9,541 nt of DNA. Origin: Candidatus Woesearchaeota archaeon (GTDB lineage: Archaea; Nanobdellota; Nanobdellia; Woesearchaeales; JAUUYB01). Both the position numbers and the translations under genes were made by a program. The DNA lies in contig JAUUYB010000034.1 in NCBI GenBank assembly GCA_030590605.1, positions 1 through 9,541 on the forward strand. Direction: 5' to 3'. Positions 1 through 6,572 of the stretch are shown piece by piece. Position 1 is the stretch's first letter. Each line of letters starts with the position of its first letter. The notes under the pieces were generated by a model, which was given only the letters and a program-made list of their open reading frames with translations, did no database searches and was not told where the DNA came from.

Positions 1-282
1 AGATATCGTTTCTTTGAGGAAGAAGAGCGAGAAAAAAGTTATCCAGACATAGGTTGTTGCCATGAGTGGGTAAAGAGCAGTGACATCTCCTCCTTTGAAT
101 GCCAGCGTCATGAAAGCCATCCCTAGTATCAGCACAGAGATGGCGATATAGATCCAGGGATTGAAGAATATTGAAAGAGACATATCAAGGTCAACTGAAG
201 CGACCTTAAGAGCGTACTGTGAGAATGCGTTCATGAATGCGACGAGAAGGATGAGAAGTATTGCCCAGGTTTTGGTCTTCAT
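1..282 (-). CDS. DMT/EamA-type small membrane transporter, 3' end outside window
   Basis: Reading the minus strand from the ATG at 282 gives 94 open codons that run off the window, so the C-terminus is missing. The product starts MKTKTWAILLILLVAFMNAF and shows three hydrophobic segments at about residues 6-24, 42-62 and 68-91. A GGDVTALYPLMA stretch followed by an aromatic helix and KETI resembles the drug/metabolite transporter superfamily (EamA or SMR-like), in which such helices form the transport core; the substrate cannot be told. Its ATG overlaps the secD stop as ATGA, so it is probably translated by coupling as the third gene of the secF-secD cluster. No clear Shine-Dalgarno precedes it. 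A role linked to secretion is not implied by the overlap alone. Family assignment is moderate because only the N-terminal half or less is visible. Confidence 0.7.
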   Translation of the reverse strand, partial: MKTKTWAILLILLVAFMNAFSQYALKVASVDLDMSLSIFFNPWIYIAISVLILGMAFMTLAFKGGDVTALYPLMATTYVWITFFSLFFLKETIS

Positions 283-2033
283 TCTTTTGAGAATATTTCC
301 ATCATCGCTGCGAATGCAGGCCTCGTGACGAAAACTCCATATGTTACTCCAAGGATGGTCGTGATGGCGAAGCCCCTTAGAAGTCCTGCTCCTGCGCTGA
401 TAAGTGGAAGCATTGCGACGAAAGTCGTGAGGTATGCGGCTATGATTATGAAGAAAGCCTTCTTGATCCTGCTCTTCCAGTTGGCATAGTATTCTTTGGT
501 CTTTGTGACTATCTCATCCGCTATGATGATCTGATGGTCGACTCCTGTACCTACCGCGATTATGATTCCTGCGATCGCTGCAAGGTCGATATTCCATCCG
601 ATGAGCGAAGCGGTTCCGAGTAGGAGGACGACTTCAGAGACCATGGTGATGACCATTGGGATGGTGACATACCATTTCCTGAATCTGATAAATACAACAA
701 GTGCGACTGCGAGGATAGAAGTGAATCCGATGAGGATTGCATTATTTAGGAATTCTTCTCCAAGCACTGGAGATAGATTGTCTATCTTCTCGATCTGCAT
801 GGTGGTAGGAAGGCTTCCTGTTATGAGGACTGTCTGAAGGGTCTTCATATTGGAGAGAGAATCCTGTGCAGCTTCATGTTCGGTGTTCCCGACTCCTGAC
901 CCAGAGATCTGGATGTCTGTAGTGACTGTCCCTTTCAGGCTTGCCCCAATATTTAGGGTGTCGACCTCTTTGCCGTCTAGGTAAAGGGAGATCGGTTCTG
1001 ATAGATATCTTTCATCTTTCGGGATAGGTGTCCCGTCTTCTGAGGTAGTCAGAACCTCGAGTTTATCAGTTATGTCTGCCATTCGCTGGGCAGCTTCTGG
1101 TCTGAGTGTGATTGAGAACCTGAATCCGCAGATGTATCCGCCTCCCTGAAGGGGTTGGCATCCTACTATAGGATTGATACCTGAGCACTGGGCAGTCCTG
1201 CATACATATGTGATGTCCCGATCCCCGCCCGTGAATATGACTTCTTCTCCTATTTTACCCTCAAATTTTCCCTGTTTTGAGATGAGATTCTTGACCTCGT
1301 CCTCATTTGCCCCAGCGATCTCGACGATGATGAACTGGTTACCTGACAGGTCTTTGGTAGGTTTGACTAGGATATCAGAAAGACCGTATATATTCAGTCT
1401 CTGTTTCATGTTCTCGACTAGTACTTCTGTGGTATCTGCATCGAGTTCTTCTTCAGGTCGTAGGAGTACCCTGGTTCCGCCTGCTATGTCTAGTCCTTTG
1501 ATTATATTTGTGGTTGGTGCTTCGTAGACTTTGAGTCCGATGTCTTCGAGTCCGAGTTCGATGGTCTCTGTCTTGTTCTCTGTGACGATCTTGATCCTTG
1601 TCTTATTGACTTCGACGATAGTTCCATTGATTGTCTTGTTCTCTGTGTAGGTCTCATTGACCATTACTGTTTCAGTCTCTGGTAGGATGTGGGTCTCGGT
1701 TAATGCTTTGGTATAGAGTGAGTAGGTTTGTTTGTTTGTTTGGACCCTTATGTTTCTGCCTGGGGAGAGGGCCTCGACATAGTCATAATATTCCTCGACC
1801 GTCTCTATTTTCCTGTTATCGATGGAGATCACTCTTTCCCTGCTCATCGGCGCTGAGTTCTCAGGGGGGCTTTTCATTCCTGCAAGATCAGCCGAACTGT
1901 TTTCAACGACACTCCTGATCGTAATTCCTTCAGGATCTGGATTAGGATGGATTGCGAGTATGCAAAGTATTAGGAATATTGTAAGGATTATGATCCTGGT
2001 GTTCGTGAGGAGTTTTTTGAGCGTGGCGTTCAT
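279..2033 (-). CDS. secD: Protein-export membrane protein SecD (archaeal type, with PDZ-like insert)
   Basis: SecD works with SecF and the SecYEG channel to support late steps of protein export across the cytoplasmic membrane; archaea lack SecA, so the mode of action there is less clear. The 584-residue product has an N-terminal membrane helix (about 12-29), then a PDZ-like region (35-110), a Thr/Asn-rich stretch (119-160), the SecD signature GLDIAGGTRVLL (180-191), a large external head, and five C-terminal helices between about 430 and 577. GTGVDHQIIIADE (495-507) is the conserved SecD/RND membrane motif. Four cysteines (278, 283, 292, 302) lie in the head and could form disulfides. The start ATG overlaps the secF stop as ATGA and is preceded by GAGGA about 8 bases upstream. 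The PDZ-like part and sequon-rich stretch add to the length compared with minimal archaeal SecD proteins (from memory). Identity is secure. Confidence 0.95.
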   Translation of the reverse strand: MNATLKKLLTNTRIIILTIFLILCILAIHPNPDPEGITIRSVVENSSADLAGMKSPPENSAPMSRERVISIDNRKIETVEEYYDYVEALSPGRNIRVQTNKQTYSLYTKALTETHILPETETVMVNETYTENKTINGTIVEVNKTRIKIVTENKTETIELGLEDIGLKVYEAPTTNIIKGLDIAGGTRVLLRPEEELDADTTEVLVENMKQRLNIYGLSDILVKPTKDLSGNQFIIVEIAGANEDEVKNLISKQGKFEGKIGEEVIFTGGDRDITYVCRTAQCSGINPIVGCQPLQGGGYICGFRFSITLRPEAAQRMADITDKLEVLTTSEDGTPIPKDERYLSEPISLYLDGKEVDTLNIGASLKGTVTTDIQISGSGVGNTEHEAAQDSLSNMKTLQTVLITGSLPTTMQIEKIDNLSPVLGEEFLNNAILIGFTSILAVALVVFIRFRKWYVTIPMVITMVSEVVLLLGTASLIGWNIDLAAIAGIIIAVGTGVDHQIIIADEIVTKTKEYYANWKSRIKKAFFIIIAAYLTTFVAMLPLISAGAGLLRGFAITTILGVTYGVFVTRPAFAAMMEIFSKE

Positions 2034-2929
2034 TTCTGTTTCCTCTCGACATAGAGCCTTAGGAGACCCACGTTTTGTATCCAGGTGTTGATGAGGTCGG
2101 CTATGAGGCCGATGAGTATTATGATCATGATTTGGCTGATGACTTCTGAGCTTGTGATGATGAGGGCGATTATGACTGCAGCCATTGTGGAGAAGTTCAT
2201 GGTGATCCCTGTTCTCATTGCGGTGTATATTCTCTCCATGACTGTCCCTGTTTTCCGCTTGAGTACTTTGGTCGAGAGTAGGATGTCTGTATCGACTGAG
2301 TATCCGATGAGCATGAGGAATGCTGCTATTCCAGCTGTCGAGAGTTTGATGCCAAGAATGTTGATCACTGCGAGTGTGATGACCATATCAGAGAACGCAG
2401 CCAGTATGACTGCGAAGCTTGGGACCAATGTCCTGAAGTAGAGGAATACTACGATTCCCATGAATATGAATGCTGCTATGATTGCGAAGAATGCTTCTCT
2501 GAAGAAGCTCTGTCCGAGGGAGGATCCGATTCCTTCGATGCTGTAATCGTCTGAGATAAGGTCAAGGCCTGTATTGGTTACGACTGAATCGACAAGATCA
2601 TCCACTTTCTGCTTATCATTGATCTCGATATCCGATTCCACGATAAATCCTGTCGTCCTCCCTGCTTGTGCAAGCGTACGGACACTTATGTCAGTTTCAG
2701 GAAAAGAAGATGCGAGAGCAGTCTCAAGGACATCGATATCTACAGTCTCTCCTGTAGGGACTGTCATGCTCATCCCTCCCTTGAGGCTGATGCCTTTCTC
2801 GACGAAGTCTCCTGTGGTCGATATCTGGTATCCGATCTGTAGAAGCGCGAGGGTGAGGATTATGAAAGGTATAATTAGGAGTTTCTTGTATTCTTTCTCA
2901 TAGTACCGCTTCAACTTTGAAATTATCAT
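2030..2929 (-). CDS. secF: Protein-export membrane protein SecF
   Basis: SecF is the partner of SecD in the membrane complex assisting Sec-dependent export. The 299-residue product has one N-terminal helix (about 17-36), the external motif GISLKGGMSM (46-55), a short head domain to about residue 128, the IGSSLGQSFFREA linker (134-146), and five further helices from about 145 to 290. GYSVDTDILLSTKV (209-222) is the SecF counterpart of the RND central motif. Length is normal for SecF. It is the first gene of the cluster: a TATA-like box lies 38-47 bp upstream and GAGGGG lies four bases before the ATG, making it the one plus-leader, SD-type start seen among the promoter-proximal genes here. Its stop overlaps the secD start. 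SecF before SecD is the reverse of the usual bacterial order. Identity is secure. Confidence 0.95.
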   Translation of the reverse strand: MIISKLKRYYEKEYKKLLIIPFIILTLALLQIGYQISTTGDFVEKGISLKGGMSMTVPTGETVDIDVLETALASSFPETDISVRTLAQAGRTTGFIVESDIEINDKQKVDDLVDSVVTNTGLDLISDDYSIEGIGSSLGQSFFREAFFAIIAAFIFMGIVVFLYFRTLVPSFAVILAAFSDMVITLAVINILGIKLSTAGIAAFLMLIGYSVDTDILLSTKVLKRKTGTVMERIYTAMRTGITMNFSTMAAVIIALIITSSEVISQIMIIILIGLIADLINTWIQNVGLLRLYVERKQK

Positions 2930-2933
2930 TGGA

Positions 2934-2939
2934 CCCCTC
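2934..2939 (-). promoter_or_regulatory. Shine-Dalgarno-like site of secF
   Basis: Minus-strand GAGGGG ends four bases before the secF ATG at 2929. It supports this start and contrasts with the other promoter-proximal genes, which lack such a site. Confidence 0.5.
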
Positions 2940-2966
2940 TATTTAAGGAAGAAAAAAATCAGGGTG

Positions 2967-2984
2967 TATTAATAAATGTTTGCG
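2967..2984 (-). promoter_or_regulatory. Candidate TATA/BRE promoter of secF-secD-transporter
   Basis: On the minus strand TTTATTAATA (2976-2967) is preceded by CGCAAAC (2984-2978), which could serve as BRE. A start site about 26 bp downstream would lie near 2945, giving a leader of roughly 15 bases that contains the secF Shine-Dalgarno-like site. The TATA match is imperfect. Confidence 0.45.
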
Positions 2985-3016
2985 ATTGTACAGTATACAG
3001 GTTATAATAGGGGCTC

Positions 3017-3030
3017 AAAAATTAAATTTT
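3017..3030 (-). terminator. Possible T-rich terminator after pyrG
   Basis: The minus strand shows a run of five T after AAAATTTAA, 44-57 bp past the pyrG stop, in a very AT-rich gap. Archaeal termination often uses T runs without a strong hairpin. Weak call. Confidence 0.3.
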
Positions 3031-3073
3031 GATCATATTTAAACACAATTTTAAGATTTAAATCAAAAGAATT

Positions 3074-4705
3074 CTATCTCTTCGCAGCCTTGATCAACCC
3101 GTCAAATAGTGGGGATGGACGAAGCGGTCTTGATTTGAACTCAGGATGCCCCTGTGTTCCGACAAAATATTTGTGTCCTGGTAGTTCGATGAATTCCATG
3201 AGTGTGCCGTCAGGAGACTTGCCTGAAAACACTAATCCTTTCTCTTCTATCTGAGATATGAACTTCGGATTGACCTCATACCTGTGCCTATGCCTTTCAG
3301 ACACATTCTCCTTGCCATACAGCCCATAGACAGTCGATCCTTTCTTGAGGACTGCATCATAGCGTCCGAGCCTCATTGTAGCCCCATATTTCTTGTTCTT
3401 GAGGTTATCTTTCTGGTTCTCCATGATGTCTATGACTGGATATTTTGTATCTTTAGATATCTCTGTCGAATTTGCTCCTGGCATACCGCAGACGTTCCGT
3501 GCATATTCGACGACTGCTAGCTGCATTCCGTAGCAAAGCCCTAGGTATGGGATATTTTTCTTCCGGGCATACTCGATGGCGTTGATCTTTCCTTCGACTC
3601 CGCTCGATCCGAATCCTCCTGGGATGATTATGCCGTCCACCTTGTCGAGTTCCTTGAGTTTAGATGGGTCTTTCTCGAACTTTTTGGAATCGATCCAGAT
3701 GATTTCTGGGTTGACATTATTGTTCCATCCGGCGTGCTTGACAGATTCGATGACTGAGATATAGGAGTCTTCTAGCGAGAAGTCGCCGGTGTCGAAGTAT
3801 TTCCCTATGATTCCTATCTTGATGGTATTCTTGATATTCTTGATCCTGTTGATGAACTTTTTCCAGTCATCATATTTCCCGTTCTTTTTGTATTTTATCC
3901 CAAGTCTTTCGAAGAGGTTCTCGATGATGCCTTGTTCTTCGAGGATAATCGGCACCTCGTATATGGATGGCACATCAGGAGCTGAGATTATATCTTTTAT
4001 CTCGACGTTTCCGAAGAGCGAGAGTTTCTTTTTCCTTGGTTCATCCAGGTCGAATCTCGATCTCCCGACTATGATATCTGGTACTATGCCTGCCTGGTTT
4101 AGCTCCCTGACAGAATGCTGTGCAGGTTTGGTCTTCATCTCTCCGAGATTTGATGGTACTGGTAGGAAGACGACGTGTACGAACACGACATTCTCCTTCA
4201 TGTTCATCTTGAAATGCCGCATGGCTTCTAGGAAGAGTGCGCTTTGGTAGTCGCCTACTGTCCCGCCGATCTCTATCAGGACGAAGTCTGCATCATCCCT
4301 TTCTCCCGCGTCCATAATCCTTCTTCTGATTTCGTCTGGGATATGTGGGATGACCTCTACTGTCTTGCCGCCGTACTCTAGATTCCTTTCTTTCTCGATT
4401 ACTGTGCGATAGACCTGTCCGGTCGTGATATTGTTTCCCTTAAGGACGTTTGTGTCTATGAATCGTTCATAATTGCCAAGATCCTGGTCTGTCTCTCCAC
4501 CGTCTTCAGTGACCCATACTTCTCCGTGCTCTGTTGGTCGCATTGTCCCTGCATCGATGTTGATGTAGGGGTCTACCTTGATCATGCTTACCTTGAATCC
4601 GAGGTTTGAGATGAGGTTTCCGATAGAAGCAGTGATGATTCCTTTTCCGACACCTGAGAGGACGCCGCCTGTGACGACGATAAAGTTACGTTTTTTTGTC
4701 CGCAT
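3074..4705 (-). CDS. pyrG: CTP synthase
   Basis: CTP synthase converts UTP to CTP with ATP and glutamine (or ammonia), the last step of pyrimidine nucleotide synthesis, in the cytosol. The 543-residue product has the full two-domain layout. The synthetase part has the P-loop GGVLSGVGKG (13-22), EHGEVWVTEDGGETD (59-73) and EIGGTVGD (145-152). The class I glutamine amidotransferase part starts near residue 295 and has the oxyanion strand GGFGSSGVEGK (363-373), the catalytic cysteine in GLCYGMQ (Cys391), and the His520/Glu522 pair in GHPEF. Length matches bacterial and archaeal PyrG. The stop is TAG, unlike its TGA-ending neighbours. A TATA box 22-29 bp before the ATG and the lack of a Shine-Dalgarno motif point to a leaderless transcript. 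It lies between the rhomboid gene and secF, same strand, in what are likely separate transcription units. Confidence 0.97.
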   Translation of the reverse strand: MRTKKRNFIVVTGGVLSGVGKGIITASIGNLISNLGFKVSMIKVDPYINIDAGTMRPTEHGEVWVTEDGGETDQDLGNYERFIDTNVLKGNNITTGQVYRTVIEKERNLEYGGKTVEVIPHIPDEIRRRIMDAGERDDADFVLIEIGGTVGDYQSALFLEAMRHFKMNMKENVVFVHVVFLPVPSNLGEMKTKPAQHSVRELNQAGIVPDIIVGRSRFDLDEPRKKKLSLFGNVEIKDIISAPDVPSIYEVPIILEEQGIIENLFERLGIKYKKNGKYDDWKKFINRIKNIKNTIKIGIIGKYFDTGDFSLEDSYISVIESVKHAGWNNNVNPEIIWIDSKKFEKDPSKLKELDKVDGIIIPGGFGSSGVEGKINAIEYARKKNIPYLGLCYGMQLAVVEYARNVCGMPGANSTEISKDTKYPVIDIMENQKDNLKNKKYGATMRLGRYDAVLKKGSTVYGLYGKENVSERHRHRYEVNPKFISQIEEKGLVFSGKSPDGTLMEFIELPGHKYFVGTQGHPEFKSRPLRPSPLFDGLIKAAKR

Positions 4706-4726
4706 GGATATATGGAGAGACAGTAT

Positions 4727-4740
4727 TATTTAAAGGTTTT
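4727..4740 (-). promoter_or_regulatory. Leaderless promoter of pyrG
   Basis: Minus-strand TTTAAATA (4734-4727) follows AAAACC (4740-4735), a reasonable BRE/TATA pair. Its centre is about 25 bp from the pyrG ATG, so transcription should start at or next to the A of ATG. Confidence 0.65.
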
Positions 4741-4781
4741 TGTTGATTTGTTTCACAGCACGAAATCAGTTACAAAGAGAA

Positions 4782-5468
4782 TCAGATACGTCCGTTTTTC
4801 AGATATTCATCAACGTCTTTATCTGAGAGTTCGATAGACCCAGAATGGTGATTGAGTGGTTTATCAACGAACTTGGTCTCAAAGGATTTTCGCTTCTTCA
4901 ATAATGAAAGACCATAGACGAGACCGAAGGCAAGTCCGAAGAGGTGAGCGCTATTGGCTACACCACCGAGGATAGGGAAACCGAAGAGACCTGCTAAATC
5001 CATCGCTACAAACACAATCCCTGCTGTTCGCATAGTCATTGGGATGAACCAGAGCATGATAGGAAGATTAGGGAGTAAGATGATGGTGACTCCGAGAACG
5101 CCCATGACAGCGCCGCTCGCTCCGATTGCGCTGCTTGGATCTCCTATAATGGTCCGATAGACGCTGAAACCTATTCCTGCAAGTATTCCGGAAGCGAAAT
5201 AGAGAAAAAGGAATCGTTTGGTGCCGATTTTCTGTTCGACAAGCGATCCAAAAAGGAAGAGTGCGTACATATTGAAGAAAAGGTGGAACAGGGATCCATG
5301 AAGGAACATTGAAGTGATGATGGTCCAAGGTTCTGCGAGGAAAGTAGTTGACGAGATAGCGAATGCATTCGTGAACCAGTTTCCGAGAAGTTTTTGGAGG
5401 ATGAATACTCCTATATTGATCCCTAAGAGAAAAGGGACAACAGTTTTTCTGGTCTTAATTCCCCGCAT
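4782..5468 (-). CDS. Rhomboid family intramembrane serine protease
   Basis: Rhomboids cut membrane proteins within or near their transmembrane helices. The 228-residue product shows about six hydrophobic segments and the family's hallmarks: PWTIITSMFLHGS (47-59), HGSLFHLFFN with His57, His62 and Asn66, the nucleophile motif GASGA with Ser118, and the second catalytic residue His175 in ANSAHLFGLAFG. The catalytic Ser-His dyad is therefore intact and an active protease is expected. A soluble C-terminal tail (about 190-228) ends in charged residues. The start is supported by a TATA box 24-33 bp upstream and no Shine-Dalgarno, suggesting a leaderless message. It is transcribed away from the CARF-like gene across a shared regulatory region with an inverted repeat. 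Substrates cannot be inferred. Confidence 0.93.
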   Translation of the reverse strand: MRGIKTRKTVVPFLLGINIGVFILQKLLGNWFTNAFAISSTTFLAEPWTIITSMFLHGSLFHLFFNMYALFLFGSLVEQKIGTKRFLFLYFASGILAGIGFSVYRTIIGDPSSAIGASGAVMGVLGVTIILLPNLPIMLWFIPMTMRTAGIVFVAMDLAGLFGFPILGGVANSAHLFGLAFGLVYGLSLLKKRKSFETKFVDKPLNHHSGSIELSDKDVDEYLKNGRI

Positions 5469-5490
5469 GAGTTCATGAAAGGCGTTTGTT

Positions 5491-5501
5491 GTTTTAAATA
5501 C
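5491..5501 (-). promoter_or_regulatory. Leaderless promoter of the rhomboid gene
   Basis: Minus-strand GTATTTAAAAC contains a TATA box whose centre (about 5496) is 28 bp from the rhomboid ATG at 5468. A second TATA-like stretch on the same strand, within the right arm of the inverted repeat (5532-5523), would give a leader of about 34 bases and is the less likely choice. Confidence 0.6.
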
Positions 5502-5505
5502 TTTT

Positions 5506-5532
5506 CTTAAATACCATCAAAAGGTATTTAAG
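5506..5532. repeat. Perfect 10-bp inverted repeat in divergent promoter region
   Basis: CTTAAATACC (5506-5515) and GGTATTTAAG (5523-5532) are exact reverse complements separated by seven bases. The left arm contains the TATA box of the plus-strand gene at 5537. Predicted start sites for both divergent genes fall outside the repeat, so it should act as DNA (an operator or a symmetrical TBP/TFB target), not as an RNA hairpin. A related half-site, AAATAC, lies at 5496-5501. Confidence 0.75.
5507..5513 (+). promoter_or_regulatory. Leaderless promoter of the CARF-like gene
   Basis: TTAAATA, centred at 5510, lies 27 bp before the ATG at 5537, with CTTTTC just upstream. The spacing predicts transcription starting at the ATG. 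It coincides with the left arm of the inverted repeat, so a protein bound there would block it. Confidence 0.6.
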
Positions 5533-5536
5533 TCAT

Positions 5537-5923
5537 ATGACTATATCAGTTTCCATGGCCTTCCTCATAGCATGTCTTTCTTCAGGCAAAGGTACGTGGG
5601 CTCAGCTCTACAAGATGATTGAGAAAGAGAGCTGGGAAAAAGTTATCCTCATAACAGATGAGTTCGGAAAGGAGAAGTTCGATAGAAAACCTGGGACTGT
5701 GCTCATAACATTGAACTTCGCTCTCCCGACAGTACGGATGAAAGAACTCCTCATAGGAGCTCTCCAGCCGATCATGAAGGATCAGATAGGTTTCTCTGAG
5801 GTTGCAATAAATATCTCTTCTGGTTCTGGTAAAGAACATATGGCTCTCATCTCAGCGATGATGGCATTGGGTGTCGGTTTCAGGTTAGTCGATCTGGAGA
5901 ATGATTCTGTAGTCACACTGTGA
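5537..5923 (+). CDS. Small conserved-type protein with CARF-like Rossmann pattern
   Basis: I cannot name a family with certainty. The 128-residue product is soluble, with no signal peptide. It begins with a hydrophobic strand followed by CLSSGKGTW (13-21), a helix, and a second strand VILIT (36-40) ending in DEFG. A third strand VLITLNF (55-61) and a helix (68-80) follow. Then comes EVAINISSGSGKEHMALISA (88-107) and a last strand GFRLVDL. The strand, glycine/serine turn, helix pattern near the C-terminus resembles the NxTGGTKxMA motif of CARF domains, which bind cyclic nucleotides in CRISPR-linked regulators. Here there is no effector or DNA-binding domain attached and no CRISPR array in the window. 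The leaderless promoter supports the ATG at 5537. Its 3' end overlaps the convergent methyltransferase by 11 bp. Gene reality is well supported; the CARF link is inference. Confidence 0.8.
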   Translation: MTISVSMAFLIACLSSGKGTWAQLYKMIEKESWEKVILITDEFGKEKFDRKPGTVLITLNFALPTVRMKELLIGALQPIMKDQIGFSEVAINISSGSGKEHMALISAMMALGVGFRLVDLENDSVVTL

Positions 5924-6500
5924 ACTTATAGATGCGATACCCTGATTTTATCGAGACGACAGAGCAATTGCCATACACTGGTTTCGTCTTTTCGCTCATA
6001 TCTTTTCCGCCGATCTTGTGCCGCATGACTGCCTGGAGACTCCCTCCTTTCTTCAGGAACTCCTTCGCCTCAGCCATCAGTTTCAAACACAGTTTCTTCC
6101 CTGCAGACTGTGGAGGATTTAATAGTATTACATCGTACTTCCCTTTGACCTTAGCGAATCCGTCCCCACGGATGACCTTGCCCTTGACCTCGTTCTTCCG
6201 AAGATTATTCCGCAGGAGGAATATCGCCCGTTCATTCACATCTGTAAAAGTCAGGTTCAATTCAGGAAAAGCTTTTCCCACCGCGATACCCACAGCCCCA
6301 TATCCGCAGCCGAGATCAAGTATATCTCCAGTTTCAGGAACCTCACATCTCTCAACCAGAAGTCTGCTTCCTCTGTCCACCTTCCCGATAGAGAACACTC
6401 CTGATCCTGTGTCAAAGGTCAGCTCATTCCCCCTTAACCGTGCCTTAGTCTCTGTTATCCTAAGCACAGAGTCCTGCTTTGGAGAATAATAATGTGTCAT
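5913..6500 (-). CDS. Small SAM-dependent methyltransferase, RsmC/MJ0882-like
   Basis: This is a class I methyltransferase of the MTS (methyltransferase small) type. From the ATG at 6500 it is 195 residues, close in length to Methanocaldococcus MJ0882. Motif I is DLGCGYGAVG (62-71), the acidic end of strand 2 is in FTDVN (Asp87), and motif IV is NPPQSAG (128-134), typical of enzymes that methylate an exocyclic amino group of a base, such as RsmC on 16S rRNA guanine 1207. The C-terminus SGYRIYKF matches the MJ0882 ending as I recall it. The substrate is likely RNA but not proven. A TTG 12 bases upstream would extend it by four residues, but the TATA box at 6524-6531 predicts transcription starting near 6501, which selects the ATG. 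It converges on and overlaps the CARF-like gene by 11 bp. Confidence 0.88.
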   Translation of the reverse strand: MTHYYSPKQDSVLRITETKARLRGNELTFDTGSGVFSIGKVDRGSRLLVERCEVPETGDILDLGCGYGAVGIAVGKAFPELNLTFTDVNERAIFLLRNNLRKNEVKGKVIRGDGFAKVKGKYDVILLNPPQSAGKKLCLKLMAEAKEFLKKGGSLQAVMRHKIGGKDMSEKTKPVYGNCSVVSIKSGYRIYKFTV

Positions 6501-6523
6501 AACAAAAAACAAATTACTTCATC

Positions 6524-6531
6524 AATATAAA
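6524..6531 (-). promoter_or_regulatory. Leaderless promoter of the methyltransferase gene
   Basis: Minus-strand TTTATATT is centred about 27 bp from the ATG at 6500. Its complement, AATATAAA, could also act as a TATA box for rightward transcription into the GC-rich block, with a start near 6553. Confidence 0.6.
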
Positions 6532-6572
6532 TCTATTTAGTATTTTTTTCAGTTCTTAGCCTCAATAATTCC

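Noticed and set aside
2987..2999. TGTA-CAGTA-TACA inverted repeat upstream of the secF promoter
   Set aside because: Only four-base arms in AT-rich sequence; likely chance.
6501..6512. TTG at 6512 as the methyltransferase start
   Set aside because: It is only about 16 bp from the TATA centre, so it would lie outside the transcript; the ATG at 6500 has the leaderless spacing and matches the expected family length.
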